Source: Procambarus clarkii (taxonomy: Eukaryota > Arthropoda > Malacostraca > Decapoda > Cambaridae). From it: DNA of 64,000 bases. The notes under the pieces are model-generated. The model saw nothing but the letters and a program-made list of their open reading frames with translations, made no database searches and was not told the origin of the DNA. A program made the position numbers and the translations under genes. Location of the stretch: contig NC_091220.1 of the NCBI RefSeq assembly GCF_040958095.1, positions 18,567,499-18,631,498 of the forward strand. Reading direction: 5' to 3'. Shown piece by piece: positions 10,789-25,700 of the stretch (positions within the stretch are counted from its first letter, which is position 1; each line of letters starts with the position of its first letter).

Positions 10789-13700
10789 TGAGAGGCGGGG
10801 CCAAAGAGCCAGAGCTCAACCCCTACAAGCACAACTAGGCGAGTACACAGACACACAAGCTACCTGTCCCCGACAAAATACTCTGTGAGGCGCCTATATG
10901 AGTGTGAGTGAGAGAGTTGTGTGTTCCCTTACGGGGCTATTCATGCCCGTAAGTATCATCTCTTGGGTGGCTAAATCTTCATCACTCATCAATGGCTTTT
11001 TTCCCGTAGTGACGGTGTGGTGGAGGAGGACACGCGGACGCTGCTCAGACTCCCCACCTTCAACAACTGGGTCTGGGAGGAGTGGGAGATCCTTCTCTTG
11101 CTCCAGCACATGTAGGTTGACCTCTGATTACTCCTTGTTGACCTTGTCTGACGTTCACTGTGTTGACCTTGACCTTGCCTGACGTCACATGTGTTGACCG
11201 TGACCTTGCCTGATGTCACAGTGTTGACCTTGCCTGGCTGGCCTTGTCCATCTTGTCTATTTCCCCTCAGTATCTTGTATGTTGTTATCATATCTCCTCT
11301 ACTTCTTCTGTCCTCCAAGGATGTGAGGGCCAGTTCCTTCAGCCTATCCTCATAAGTTAACCATCTAAGATCTGGCACTAATCTAGTAGCAAACTTCTGC
11401 ACTTTTTCGATTTAAGTTTTATGTTTCACAAGGTATGGATTCCAAGCAGGTGCTGCACCGTATGACCTTGCCTAATTCCACTGTGTTGACCTTGCCCGCC
11501 CCAGTGTGTTGACCTTGCCCGCCCCACTGTGTTGACCTTGCCCGCCCCAGTGTGTTGACCTTGCCCGCCCCACTGTGTTGACCTTGCCCGCCCCACTGTG
11601 TTGACCTTGCCCGCCCCAGTGTGTTGACCTTGCCCGCCCCACTGTGTTGACCTTGCCCGCCCCACTGTGTTGACCTTGCCCGCCCCAGTGTGTTGACCTT
11701 GCCCGCTCCACTGTGTTGACCTTGCCCGCCCCACTGTGTTGACCTTGCCCGCCCCACTGTGTTGACCTTTCCCCTGACTATACTCCTCTGGTGACTGACC
11801 TTTCTCCTGACTATACTCCTCTAGTGACTGACCTTCCCCCTGACTATACTCCTCTAGTGACTGACCTTTCCCCTGACTATACTCCTCTGGTGACTGACCT
11901 TTCCCCTGACTATACTCCTCTGGTGACTGACCTTTCTCCTGACTATACTCCTCTAGTGACTGACCTTTCCCCTGACTATACTCCTCTGGTGACTGACCTT
12001 TCCCCTGACTATACTCCTCTGGTGACTGACCTTCCCCCTGACTATACTCCTCTGGTGACTGACCTTCCCCCTGACTATACTCCTCTGGTGACTGACCTTT
12101 CCCCTGACTATACTCCTCTGGTGACTGACCTTTCCCCTGACTATACTCCTCTGGTGACTGACCTTCCCCCTGACTATACTCCTCTGGTGACTGACCTTTC
12201 CCCTGACTATACTCCTCTAGTGACTGACCTTTCCCCTGACTATACTCCTCTGGTGACTGACCTTTCCCCTGACTATACTCCTCTGGTGACTGACCTTTCC
12301 CCTGACTATACTCCTCTGGTGACTGACCTTCCCCCTGACTATACTCCTCTGGTGACTGACCTTCCCCCTGACTATACTCCTCTAGTGACTGACCTTCCCC
12401 CTGACTATACTCCTCTGGTGACTGACCTTTCTCCTGACTATACTCCTCTGGTGACTGACCTTTCCCCTGACTATACTCCTCTGGTGACTGACCTTTCCCC
12501 TGACTATACTCCTCTGGTGACTGACCTTTCCCCTGACTATACTCCTCTGGTGACTGACCTTTCCCCCTGACTATACTCCTCTGGTGACTGACCTTTCCCC
12601 TGACTATACTCCTCTGGTGACTGACCTTTCCCCTGACTATACTCCTCTAGTGACTGACCTTTCCCCTGACTATACTCCTCTGGTGACTGACCTTCCCCCT
12701 GACTATACTCCTCTAGTGACTGACCTTCCCCCTGACTATACTCCTCTGGTGACTGACCTTTCTCCTGACTATACTCCTCTGGTGACTGACCTTTCCCCTG
12801 ACTATACTCCTCTGGTGACTGACCTTTCCCCTGACTATACTCCTCTGGTGACTGACCTTTCCCCTGACTATACTCCTCTGGTGACTGACCTTTCCCCTGA
12901 CTATACTCCTCTGGTGACTGACCTTTCCCCTGACTATACTCCTCTGGTGACTGACCTTTCCCCTGACTATACTCCTCTGGTGACTGACCTTTCCCCTGAC
13001 TATACTCCTCTGGTGACTGACCTTTCCCCTGACTATACTCCTCTAGTGACTGACCTTCCCCCTGACTATACTCCTCTAGTGACTGACCTTCCCCCTGACT
13101 ATACTCCTCTAGTGACTGACCTTTCCCCTGACTATACTCCTCTGGTGACTGACCTTTCCCCTGACTATACTCCTCTGGTGACTGACCTTTCCCCTGACTA
13201 TACTCCTCTAGTGACTGACCTTCCCCCTGACTATACTCCTCTAGTGACTGACCTTCCCCCTGACTATACTCCTCTAGTGACTGACCTTCCCCCTGACTAT
13301 ACTCCTCTAGTGACTGACCTTCCCCCTGACTATACTCCTCTGGTGACTGACCTTTCCCCCTGACTATACTCCTCTGGTGACTGACCTTTCCCTTGACTAT
13401 ACTCCTCTGGTGACTGACCTTCCCCCTGACTATACTCCTCTGGTGACTGACCTTTCCCCTGACTATACTCCTCTGGTGACTGACCTTTCCCCCTGACTAT
13501 ACTCCTCTGGTGACTGACCTTTCCCTTGACTATACTCCTCTGGTTACTGACCTTTCCCCTGACTATACTTCTCTGGTGACCGACCTTTCCCCTGACTATA
13601 CTCCTCTGGTGACTGACCTTTCCCCTGACTATACTCCTCTGGTGACTGACCTTTCCCCCTGACTATACTCCTCTGGTGACTGACCTTTCCCTTGACTATA

Positions 13701-16700
13701 CTCCTCTGGTTACTGACCTTTCCCCTGACTATACTTCTCTGGTGACCGACCTTTCCCCTGACTATACAATAGTATTAAGATGTTATTCTCCTTGATCTTC
13801 CATTGATCTTGGTCTCAATGGTTTTAATCAATCATCTTGATCTTGAACCTTTGATCTTCAAACTTATTTATAAATCAATATTTGGATATTTATTTTATAA
13901 ATCTCATCATATTATTGATTTTAAGAATCTTTATCGTTTTATTATTTACTTGTATACATCCACCTACAGATAGTACTTTTGTTTAGATGGTACTTTTTTG
14001 ATATGCGGACCATCGTACATACTCCTCGTAAGGGGAGTGAGTAAGGGGAGACATGATAACCACCTACAAAATTCTCAGGGGAATTGACAGGGTGGACAAA
14101 GACAAACTCTTCAGCACGGGTGGGACACGAACAAGGGGACACAGGTGGAAACTTAGTACCCAGATGAGCCACAGAGACGTTAGAAAGAATTTTTTCAGTG
14201 TCAGAGTAGTTAATAAATGGAATGCACTAGGAAGTGATGTGGTGGAGGCTGACTCCATACACAGTTTCAAATGTAGGTATGATAGAGCCCAGTAGGCTCA
14301 GGAATCTGTGCACCAGTTGATTGACAGTTGAGAGGCGGGACCAAAGAGCCAAAGCTCAACCCCCGCAAGCACAATTAGGTGAGTACAATTAGGTGAGTAT
14401 ATATTGATGTACTGGACACTTGGGTAGTAGAATTTGTTACTACTGTACAGTATTTACTTTATAGAGGCCAGAAAAATTAAAGCTGAAAACCAAACCAAAT
14501 ATGCCTAGGCCTAATATAGCAGATATATATATATACTATATTAGGCCTCGGTATCTCTGTACTTCTGTTTTGTTTCTTCTCCATTCTGCTTAATTTGAAT
14601 TAAAATATTTTTTGGGCTGTCTTTAATTTTTTAAAAGTTGTGAACTTTGGTCTTTTAGCTAATTTTATTGGCTCTGCAGATCACTCTTTTTATATTTATC
14701 ATTATAACTCATTATATAACAACATTAATGTTAGTTATTCATATTACAAAGTTTAAACAATGTATAATACATTGATACAGTATTAAGTGTCTCTCATATT
14801 TCTCAAATTGGTTGGCACAGCCCACAGTTTTTTACCTTGATTGATTATATTTATAAATAATATGTGAGTAATACAGTATAGAACATAACCTAACAACTGC
14901 GAAACACATAATGCAAACATGTTATTTAGGCTAAAATACATATGAATATTATACATAATGTATAATTGTAACAATTGTTGTACATTTTAGGTATAATGAC
15001 TTGGATCTGCTAACTAAATTTGGCATCGAGATTGAGGTGCTGCGGAGCTTCTTGTGTCGGGTCTACCACTGTTATAATCAAGTTCCCTTTCACAACTTCC
15101 AGCATGCCTTCTGCGTCACCCAAATGGTGAGACAGTTTGTTTTATTTACTACTATTTATCTTTGGGCTAAAAATACATTTTCTTTTCATATATAGGGTGG
15201 CCAATAAAGTACTGTAAATACTATATTTATACAGTACTACTGCATATAATAAATTATGTATTGTATACAGTTGTTTAATGGTGAGTGCAGGATACAGTTG
15301 TTAAAAGTAACAACATGGAAACTTGGTGTATAACTACAGTACTAGTGTATAACTACACATTGTGGTTTTTGTTAAAGATTTTGTCAGAAAAATTGGACGT
15401 GTCGCAAAACCCATAATCGTTTTGGATAACAAAATAAAGTTCAGTAGTATTGTACAGTATATGTGCAGTCAGGTTTTAATATGTATTGAAAATATACAGG
15501 ACACACTTAAATTAGTGTTAGCAATACTCTTTCTGCACAGTACATACATTACAAATTTTCATTAATACAATATATATACATTACAGTACATAACCTGTTC
15601 TGATGTGAAAACAGGACAAATTTCCAAATTCCAAATTTCTTTTACAATAACCAACTCCCATCTGTTTGAACTAAAAGACTGCAGTATTCAATTGTCAACT
15701 GATGTGACTCCTTAAGTGTCATATTAAGAGTTTTAATTTTTCCATCTGGCTGCTTCAAGGGTTATAAAGAGTGTCTTTTGTGAGTGTACCCAACCTGCAT
15801 CTGTCTGTTGCATTTTTGATATGCACGGGCATTCAGTGTTCACACCACACTCTAAATACAGTTACAGTAAAGTGTTTGTAATGGTTTCTACCAGCAGTGC
15901 ACCCAAGACGAAACATTCGGTGAGGAATTTTTAGCAGAAAGTATAGGTTCTTAAATAAGAGGAGAGTTGCAGCCATAACCAACTTGTATTAAATGTATTT
16001 TCGAGGCTAAAGATAAGATCTTTGTTATTCTGAAAGTGAATATGATAATGCAATGTGGCAGAGGAAGGTAGTGAGTCAGGCTAACATAAAGTGTTGAAGA
16101 TGCTGTGTTCGAGGCAAGCACTAATGGTACAAAACTAAAACATTAGTTCTAAATACATTACTCATGGCAAGGCAAAAGATTTCCATATGCAAATAAATGT
16201 TAACGAGCTGTGTTCATATTGGGAGAGGTGGCTAAGGCATTTTAAGAGTTGCCAAGGTATTAAGCATCTATGGATATGCAGGGAGGAGTTGACTGATACA
16301 GAACATACAGTGGGTACATCACTACAGCAGAAGGGATCTTCCAAGACAATAATTTATCTCTTATGTAAATGTATAATGATAAAAAGAAAGGCTAGTACTG
16401 TACTGACACAGTTGCACAAATATATGCAGTAATAAATGGGAGAATCTTGGTTATCTTGAGATGATTTCGGGGCTTTAGTGTCCCCGTGGCCCGGTCCTCG
16501 ACCAGGCCTCCACCCCCAGGAAGTAGCCCGTGACAGCTGACTAACACCCAGGTACCTATTTTACTGCTAGGTAACAGGGGCATAGGGTGAAAGAAACTCT
16601 GCCCATTGTTTCTTGCCGGCGCCCGGGATCGAACCCTGGACCACAGGATCACAAGCTCAGCGTGCTGTCCGCTTGGCCGACCGGCTCCCTGACTGCACTT

Positions 16701-19700
16701 GCTGGATACAAGCTGAATAGAGAGAAAGAGGGTCACTATACTGTTATGTGCCAATGTAGCTAGCAGTTAAAAAATAAATTTACCAGTGATTGTAAAGTGT
16801 GTGGAAGTCTGAAGACTTGTTTTGAGACAAATTTGAAGATCATTTTGGCTCGGACATGACGGAACACTTACAGAGTGTTGGCCTGCCACACAATAACAGT
16901 GACACTATTTCTTGATAACAACCACTTGCACCATCAGCAGGATGAGATAATAATGGGGGTAATACCTATAGTTATGTACTCGGCACTAATGTAATATCCT
17001 TCATCCAATTTATGGATCGTGATATAATTTTAAAAGATAACAAACCACTACAGAATTGAAAAAAAGTCCTTTAGACATCTCATTGAACAGGAGGGTTACT
17101 ATAAAGAAAGTCTTCAACTTAAAGACAGCCATATACGAGGTGTAGGCTAAACAGAGGCCAAGGTATGCAGTCAACCTTAAAGAATGGTTGTAGCAAATGT
17201 TGCCACTTACAAGAGACTCTCTCTCTCTCTCTGAAAAGATATTCAGGATATTTACAAGGTTGTGAGGCCAAATAACTTAGTGGTAAGATAATGAAATTTC
17301 ACAAATTGTTAGTGAATTATTGATATTCAATATTTTTGAGGAGAGAGAATGAGAGAGAGAGAGAGAGAGAATGAGAATATGAATATTCGCAAGGTGGGTA
17401 TTGCCACAGATCAGAGACCTTAACCATATATGTGATAAGTAGATTATTATTTTCTTTAGGAAATCTTTATTCACCCTTTGTATCTAATATATAAATGTAG
17501 TTTTAATATTGGTTGAAATTCTTGCTTGATACACTCCAGATGTATGGCATGATCTGCAAGTGCGACTTACAAAGACGATTAGGAGATTTGGACGTCCTAA
17601 TCCTGTTGACATCATGTATATGTCATGACTTGGACCATCCTGGCTTCAACAATATCTACCAGGTGTGTAAGTGGGCTTAGAAAGACACTTGACATGCAGT
17701 CTGACTTATCTTTAAACTTCGGAATGCAGCTATCATCAAAAGTTGTCACAAACTGTGTGGACAAAATCTACACCTTGAGTGGTTTCATGAGTTGTAAGAG
17801 GAAGGCGGGTGGTGAGATGGTAACAGAACACCATGTGAGAGTGCTAACACTTCTTAGAACGGAGCAGACTAAGACATTCAACTTGGATAGTTTCTACGTT
17901 CATTTCTTGACTTGTCAGTTTACAAAATGTAATGTTTGTGTTGAAGAACTTGATGTTTATTCAGTTGAAAAAACAGTGATTGAGTACTGTATATAGGCCT
18001 ACAATACAATATGTACACCTACATTGTGCATACGGTAAGTGTTCTTGGCACAACTCAATTGAAGTATCTTGCAATCCACTCCTTTGCAGCAATTTGATCT
18101 GGGAATGGCATCCAGACAGGGATTCAAACACTGGCAGTAGACAAAATCCCATTTGATGATAATTGCATAGTTAGCAATTACAACAATAGCAAGGTTTCTG
18201 TGGGGAGCCCCATTGGCTCCCTCAAGCCGATGGGGCACATACTGATTAAGTGCCACATTACTTAGGGTCATCAGTCACAGAGTTCTTATATGCCTAGTGG
18301 GGACCAGAGCCAGAACCACCAGGAGCCCCCCTCACAGAGGTGCAGGGAGCAATGGCTCATGAACACTTTACATGTAAAGTTTATCTTGCCATTGCCCAGG
18401 GAAGCCCCCAGAAAGGTAGGCGAATGAAAACAGAGTACTGCCTGGTTGGAAAATGCGATCTACGCCCTCAAAACAACAAAAGAACTCCCCCACAAAGAAA
18501 AACTAACAAAACTTAGTCCAATTAACCCCCTGCTCATTAGTGCCACCCTCCCCCAAGCTGGGTCACCACCTCCCAGTTCTTGAAGGATAAAAGCTGCCGA
18601 CTGGAGGGAAAAGGAAAGGGGAGTGCCAGAGAGCCTCTGGGGCTCGCCCAGAAACTGGCGTTTCATTACATTCAGCGCTGGGATTTTTCTTGGGTTTTTG
18701 GTTAACTACTGTACTGTACATCCATGTACAGTACAGTAGATGTGTTATAAATCAGACTTACACAATTGGTATAAAGAGCAGGCAGTAATAATGAAAATTA
18801 GCAAATGACTATGACTGCAGTAGCCATGGAGTGACACAAATGATGATGACTGCATTTTGAGGTTTAATGAATGTGTAATATTGTATGTTCTTCAGTAAAG
18901 GCAATGCTCATTCCTTGACTGTTACACAATATTTCTCAATTCTTTTAATTAAGTTTTCTGTACAAAATAAGTGTCTTCAAGTTTAGTTATGCTTTTAACA
19001 ACTTGACATATACCTGTATCTCTCATTGACAACTTGCACATGCTTGCAGATCAACGCCAAGACAGAGTTGGCACTCAGGTACAACGACATCTCACCGTTG
19101 GAAAACCACCATTGTTCTGTTGCGTTTACTGTCTTGGAGAGGAACGAGTGCAATATATTTAGGTAAATAATTTATAAATTTGTCATTTTCCTTGTTTGGA
19201 TATAAAAATCTCTAGTATTTTCCTGTTTAGAAATGGATATATCACTTGAGAAAAAGGAAGCCTCTTAAGTATTTTCAAGGTTACCTTAGCCCAGGGCGAG
19301 ACTTTTTTTGCATGATCACCCATCCACTTACTAGCTAGACAAAATGGTGCTTAACTTGACTGTACTGCTGAGACAACATTTTGTTGTGGTATAGCAGAAT
19401 CAATTTCTAAATACTGTATAGTGTTTTTGCTGTTGAAAGACCAATATTGAACTGTCTGACAATTCAGGACAAAGTCAGAGGTTCTGTACCATCGACTCTA
19501 ACTACAGTACAGTATTGAATCTGGTTATCAGACATATCTATCAATATACTCTATACACAGAGTATATTTCTGGGTATATTCCATATTCCATTTATTGCTG
19601 GGTATATTCCATATTGCATAGAGTATATTCCAAATGCTTTGCTGGTGGAATAAAAGAAAATGCATAGTTATATTAATACTAAAGAAAATACAATAGTTAC

Positions 19701-22700
19701 ATTACTGAATGTCGCCTCCACTAAATATCCATTAAAGTAAAAAAATCTTTCTAGCCAAATTTATTCTGCAATAAATCTTACAAAAATATGCAATATATAA
19801 ATTGATAAGCAGATCATATTATGGAGAAAACATGGCACTGATAAATATATAACAAATTCCATTATTAAACAAGATTAATTCATAAATGTAATGAAATTTC
19901 CCTTTTCTGGGAGTGTCCACCCTCAGTAGCTCTTCAAGCTTAAGTGCTGTTCTTGTCAAGCCTTAGGGAGATACACTAAGCCCCAGAGCCCCATCCTTGC
20001 CAACAAAGACCACAACTAGAATCTGGCTCTCAGAGAAATCACATTATCACATTAACGTGATTTGATTGTGTATTGAAGTCAGAGTTAGAACCTACTGGTC
20101 GATGGAGCCCGAGTGCAAGGGGAAATTGTATGAAACCCTGATTAGGCTTCAGTGGAAGTCTCGGGATCCTCGTGGGGGCAGTAGCACTCCAGGTTGCAAT
20201 TCTTTTTACCATGTCATGGTACAGTTGACTAGAGCGTGTCTGGAAACACCCAGTGCATAGGTTCGAACACCCATCAAAGCTCTTGTGGATTTGTTCACTA
20301 ATTGGATCATTGTAACCAACCTAACAATGATGTACCTGACCACCACCAGGTGGCAGCCCAGGTCATCTGGGATCCCAGACTGCCAGCCCCCATTTCCGAG
20401 CCCTGCAAACAAAACCTCTCCATTCCACACAGGAGAATGGAACATGGTGGGGGACAGGGAGCTACTGAAGGTCCCAACAGAAAGAATGATTCATTACATT
20501 CCACATTTGATATCTATGAAGGCCCCCTCGGAAGCTCTCAAAGCTAATTTGCAATGGTGCTTCAGCTGAGACAGTCTGCATTTCTGAAAAGGAACAAATC
20601 CATAAACAAAACTGCAGCCAGGGCTTACCCATAGGAGAAGACTGCAGAAGAGGAGGGCCCAGGGTAGAGGGGCACCTGTGATATACCAAACACCTAAACA
20701 AAACAAGTGCAGCTGGGCTGAGGGATACGCCAAGCAAAGCTAAAGGTCGGTTCCTATGTAGACCTCAGAACAAGCCCAAAACTCAAACAGCAGCCAAGCA
20801 GCCAGGCAACACAGAGCATAGGAATGAGGTCAGACCAATGGCTGGCCAAAATTACAGGGCACAGAGGGATGCTAGGCAAGAGTCCCGAGTGCAGGGAACC
20901 TCTAAACCCAGGGGCCTATAGTCCCAGGAATCAGTCACCAGATCTGAATACCCAGAGGAATTCCAGGCCTCTAGGTCAGTAGGCAAAGCAATGTCAACCA
21001 CAATACAGCATCCAGCATCTAAATGTGAAGTCAAACCAACTGAACCCGAGCTCAGAACTTGGGGGCCAGAGCAAAGTCCCCTATACCAAGGCACGCAACC
21101 CAGAAAATGCCAGACTTGTGAGCAATGGGCACCATGCCCAGGAAGAACTGGATACCCTGGCTTGAAGTGTTGTATCATGTGGCCCAAAAGTGTCTGGAAA
21201 CATGGCCCAAGAAAGACTGGGTAAACGGTACAGGCAAGCTTACCGGAATCTCTGGTATAACCTTAGCTGCCACCCGGTGGCAGTCGGGTGTGTCACTATT
21301 AGGATGTTTACACTTTACACTTTAGCAGCAAGCATTTACCCTGTTACCAGAGGGTGCTTAATTTTCTTCAGAATTGCTTTGCTTTGTTGCATTTTACTTT
21401 CTGATGGGACTTTTTCTCAGTTTTGGGTTGAGCTTTGATCTCCAGGCTGCCCTCGCCTAGTAGCGTGAGCCAAATTCTGGTCTTAGCTGCCGGTAAGCAA
21501 GGTTGGGTCTTGGAGGCTTAGAGCATCTCCCTACGACTCGGCTGAACTAGCACGAGACTCACGAAGCTACTGAGGGCAATAAAAGTACAGTACTTCCCAA
21601 TAAAAGTAGCAAAACCACTTTGCCAATGGTTCTTTAATGAACTTAACACTTTTTACCAACAGTGGAGAACCCAGAAACTTGCTTAATAAATAAAAACATG
21701 TTATATTGTATATACCCAAAAAATTTAAAATAATTACTGTGACTGTGTATTCATGTGTGTACAAAGAATAACCAGAGTTTAGGTAGTGGGAATTAGAGCA
21801 CAACTTGCCTTAGAGAATATACATAGATGAAGAACAAAAAGGCTTAAATATGAATAATGTGTTTATATAAAGTTTACATTTTTGTGTCAGACTTTTTAAA
21901 TTTTGTATGCATATGATTATGCACGTGATGCCCTCCACACATCCACTCATGTGCTGCCCTCCACACATCCACTCATGTGCTGCCCTCCACACATCCACTC
22001 ATGTGCTGCCCTCCACACATCCACTCATGTGCTGCCCTCCACACATCCACTCATGTGCTGCCCTCCACACATCCACTCATGTGCTGCCCTCCACACATCC
22101 ACTCATGTGCTGCCCTCCACACATCCACTCATGTGCTGCCCTCCACACATCCACTCATGTGCTGCCCTCCACACATCCACTTATGTGATGCCCTCCACAC
22201 ATCCACTTATGTGCTGCCCTCCACACATCCACTTATGTGCTGCCCTCCACACATCCACTTATGTGCTGCCCTCCACACATCCACTTATGTGCTGCCCTCC
22301 ACACATCCACTAATGTGCTGCCCTCCACACATCCACTAATGTGCTGCCCTCCACACATCCACTTATGTGCTGCCCTCCACACATCCACTTATGTGCTGCC
22401 CTCCACACATCCACTTATGTGCTGCCCTCCACACATCCACTAATGTGCTGCCCTCCACACATCCACTAATGTGCTGCCCTCCACACATCCACTTATGTGC
22501 TGCCCTCCACACATCCACTTATGTGCTGCCCTCCACACATCCACTAATGTGATGCCCTCCACACATCCACTCATGTGCTGCCCTCCACACATCCACTTAT
22601 GTGATGCCCTCCACACATCCACTCATGTGCTGCCCTCCACACATCCACTCATGTGCTGCCCTCCACACATCCACTCATGTGCTGCCCTCCACACATCCAC

Positions 22701-25700
22701 TTATGTGCTGCCCTCCACACACCCACTCATGTGCTGCCCTCCACACATCCACTTATGTGCTGCCCTCCACACATCCACTCATGTGCTGCCCTCCACACAT
22801 CCACTTATGTGCTGCCCTCCACACATCCACTTATGTGCTGCCCTCCACACATCCACTCATGTGCTGCCCTCCACACATCCACTCATGTGCTGCCCTCCAC
22901 ACATCCACTCATGTGCTGCCCTCCACACATCCACTCATGTGCTGCCCTCCACACATCCACTCATGTGCTGCCCTCCACACATCCACTCATGTGCTGCCCT
23001 CCAAGTATTGAGATTTCAAGAGTTGACAGCACTAGTGAAACAATACATGTGAGTAATGATAGAAATATATGGTGTGTAATCTGCATACAACACTTTGACT
23101 TGAATGCAAGAAATAGGTTTTAACACATTTGTTTTGCATGTACAGTGTAATATACTGTATTGCATTATTTTAATTTGGTTGATTGGTTCTAGTGGTAAGA
23201 TTGGCTTGTGTATGTATTACAGGAATGTGTCGGCAGAAGACTACAAGAAGATAAGGGAGGGAATGATTCGGTGCATCCTAGCGACGGACATGGCACGCCA
23301 CAATGAGATTCTTTCCGACTTCCGTGAGATAATACCAGAGTTCGACTTTGAGAACAGAGCTCATATCAATCTTGTATGTCCAATTTTTGTTCTTTGTGAG
23401 GAAGTGATAAGGAACTTGTGCACAAGCATATACAGCAATGTGTTTTCCAGGGATTCTGGGATGTCCTCCTCAGTAGCTCCCTGAGCTGAGCACTGGTCCA
23501 GCTAAGTCTTAAGGGAATGCACAAGGCCATAGAGGCCCATTCTTGTTTACCAAGACCCAGGACCAGAATCGAGTTCACTCTTGAGTCAAGGTGAACTTAA
23601 AAATCTGAGATCAACCCAAAAATAAGAAAAAGACAACAGAAAGCATAAATGGAACCAAACAAGCATCTTCTTGAAGAAAATTGGATACTCAAAAGTAATG
23701 AACCAAATGATCGTTGCTGTGGGGTCAACACAATTCCCGTGATGCCATAAAGTAGTAACCCAGGTCTGCTGGGATTCCAACAGCCTGTCCCCCTCACTCA
23801 CTTGCAAAGCCATTGCATAAGGGCATAGAACCTGAGTTAAGTTCATGCTGAAGCAAAGTGATGTTGGATATCTCTGGAGCATTAGTCCTGTCAGGTCCAT
23901 TGCTTTATTATTTCCTTTCTCCTTCATGATTTTATTTACTATTATCCACATTGCATACGTCCTAGCTTTAGATGTGACTGTGTGCCAGGAACCCCAAGAG
24001 AAGTTTGGGTTCCTCCTCTACAAACTGACTCTTCATCAATTGCCTCATTTCTGAGTTGCACACCATGTGTTCCTCGCTGCAGGGTCTCTTATGGGGAGTG
24101 TAGTCATCTGTGATTGTGTTGCGATCACACATGGACCTGCTCCTTGTGCACATTTTAGTTTTTATAGTGGGCTCGAAGCCTACCTGCTGGCTTCTGCTGG
24201 CCCCAGGTTATTGAGCCCTTGAAGCTCACCTATGGTGGAGTGGTAAGATCAGTAGCTTCTGTCCCTGGCCATATTTCACCTATCTCTTTTGTGGCGTGTT
24301 TAAAGGTCAGCTGTATTTTAATTAGGTCTGAGGACTTGCTATCCTGGGATATTTGATTGTCTTTATTTCCTATTTATTGCTGGGCTTACTTTACCTCTTC
24401 ACTTGGATGCATTTTCAGGTGCTGGGTTTGTGGCCCGGCTCTCACACAGCAGGTTACCGTTGTCTCATCTCCAACTGTGTTTGGCATTCAGTGAGGCCTA
24501 CCTTGGATCATTCTCCAGAATCTGTGCCATGTGTTCTTTCAGGATCCATCTCTGTATTATGTATGGGTTGCCACCTGTTACAGCTAGTCTTATTATTCAG
24601 TTTTTTTGCACTTCTGCCCCATGAGGGCTTGGCGCATGCCCTTGTCTTCTGCCAACTTTTTTGCATGGTTCAGCTTTAGCCACATTTTTTGTCCTGCTCC
24701 TCTGTCAAGGCACTTTTATGAGTTAGCTTGGGGAGGCTGGTGGCAAGGGCTGCCACCTAGCAGTGGTTAGTTGCATCGGTGTCTGGAAGTTTACCGCCTC
24801 AGCAATGATAAGTTTACCTCGTTAGCACTGCTTAGCTCATTTTCTTCAAGCAGTTGCTTGTTTTGTTGCACTTATGCTTTCTGGGGCTTGTTTTGTATTG
24901 GTATTGGGCTGATCTTTGATCCCCAAGCTCCTCTCACCTCAAAGTGCCAGATTCTGGCCCTGGCTCCTAATAGGCAAGGATTGGTCTCCGAGGCCTGATG
25001 CATCACCCTAATGCTTGGCTGGACCAGCACTTGTCATGGGAGACTATTGAGGACCCACCAGAATAGGGCGTTTCATTACATTGTGCTTGATATTTTATTA
25101 CTAGTAAGGACAACAGTTGTTTCCATGCTTAAAGTGCTCAAAATAAACAAAAAGAATAAATCTTTTATTTGCAAAGGAATACATAAAAGAATATTACAGA
25201 GTACATTTTTTCAAAGCCCTTCTATATTCATTGCATTTTTGCAATTCTTAAAACTAACAAGATGGTCATATTATACAGTATATGTCAATATATAATGTTT
25301 TACATTGTAAATATTAGACAATACCAAATTGTATATGAAACATGTACCTTGCATCTCTTGATATAATGTATTGGACAACTTCCAACATTTCCAGAATTAT
25401 TGATTTTGACCAATTTTATATTTTGTATTTTTTCCATAAATTTTGAGTAAACTTTATCCTACTTAAAATGAGAATTCCAATTTGTCTCTCTTTAGACAAT
25501 CAAATTGTAAACAAACACTACAAGAAAACATTACAAAATAAAAAAAAATAAAAAGATTTCATAAATGCTTGTGAAAATAACTGTCCTTTTTTTATACATA
25601 TAGAGTACGGAATAAAACAAAGACTAGGATGTTACTTTTGTAGAATAAAGATGTATTTCAATATGTTAGTGACAGTTTATCCTCTCATTTTCAGCTTCAC

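Noticed and set aside
11791-13363. Two 259-codon frames ([11 protein letters not shown] repeats)
   Set aside because: They follow the 33-bp array inside a PDE9 intron, with no start context, domain or non-repeat flank.
17625-17996. 123-codon frame overlapping PDE9 exon e
   Set aside because: It is in another frame and runs into the intron; exon e in its own frame has the HDLDH motif.
21927-23004. Possible CRISPR-like array
   Set aside because: Direct 26-bp tandem units without unique spacers, in a eukaryotic intron.
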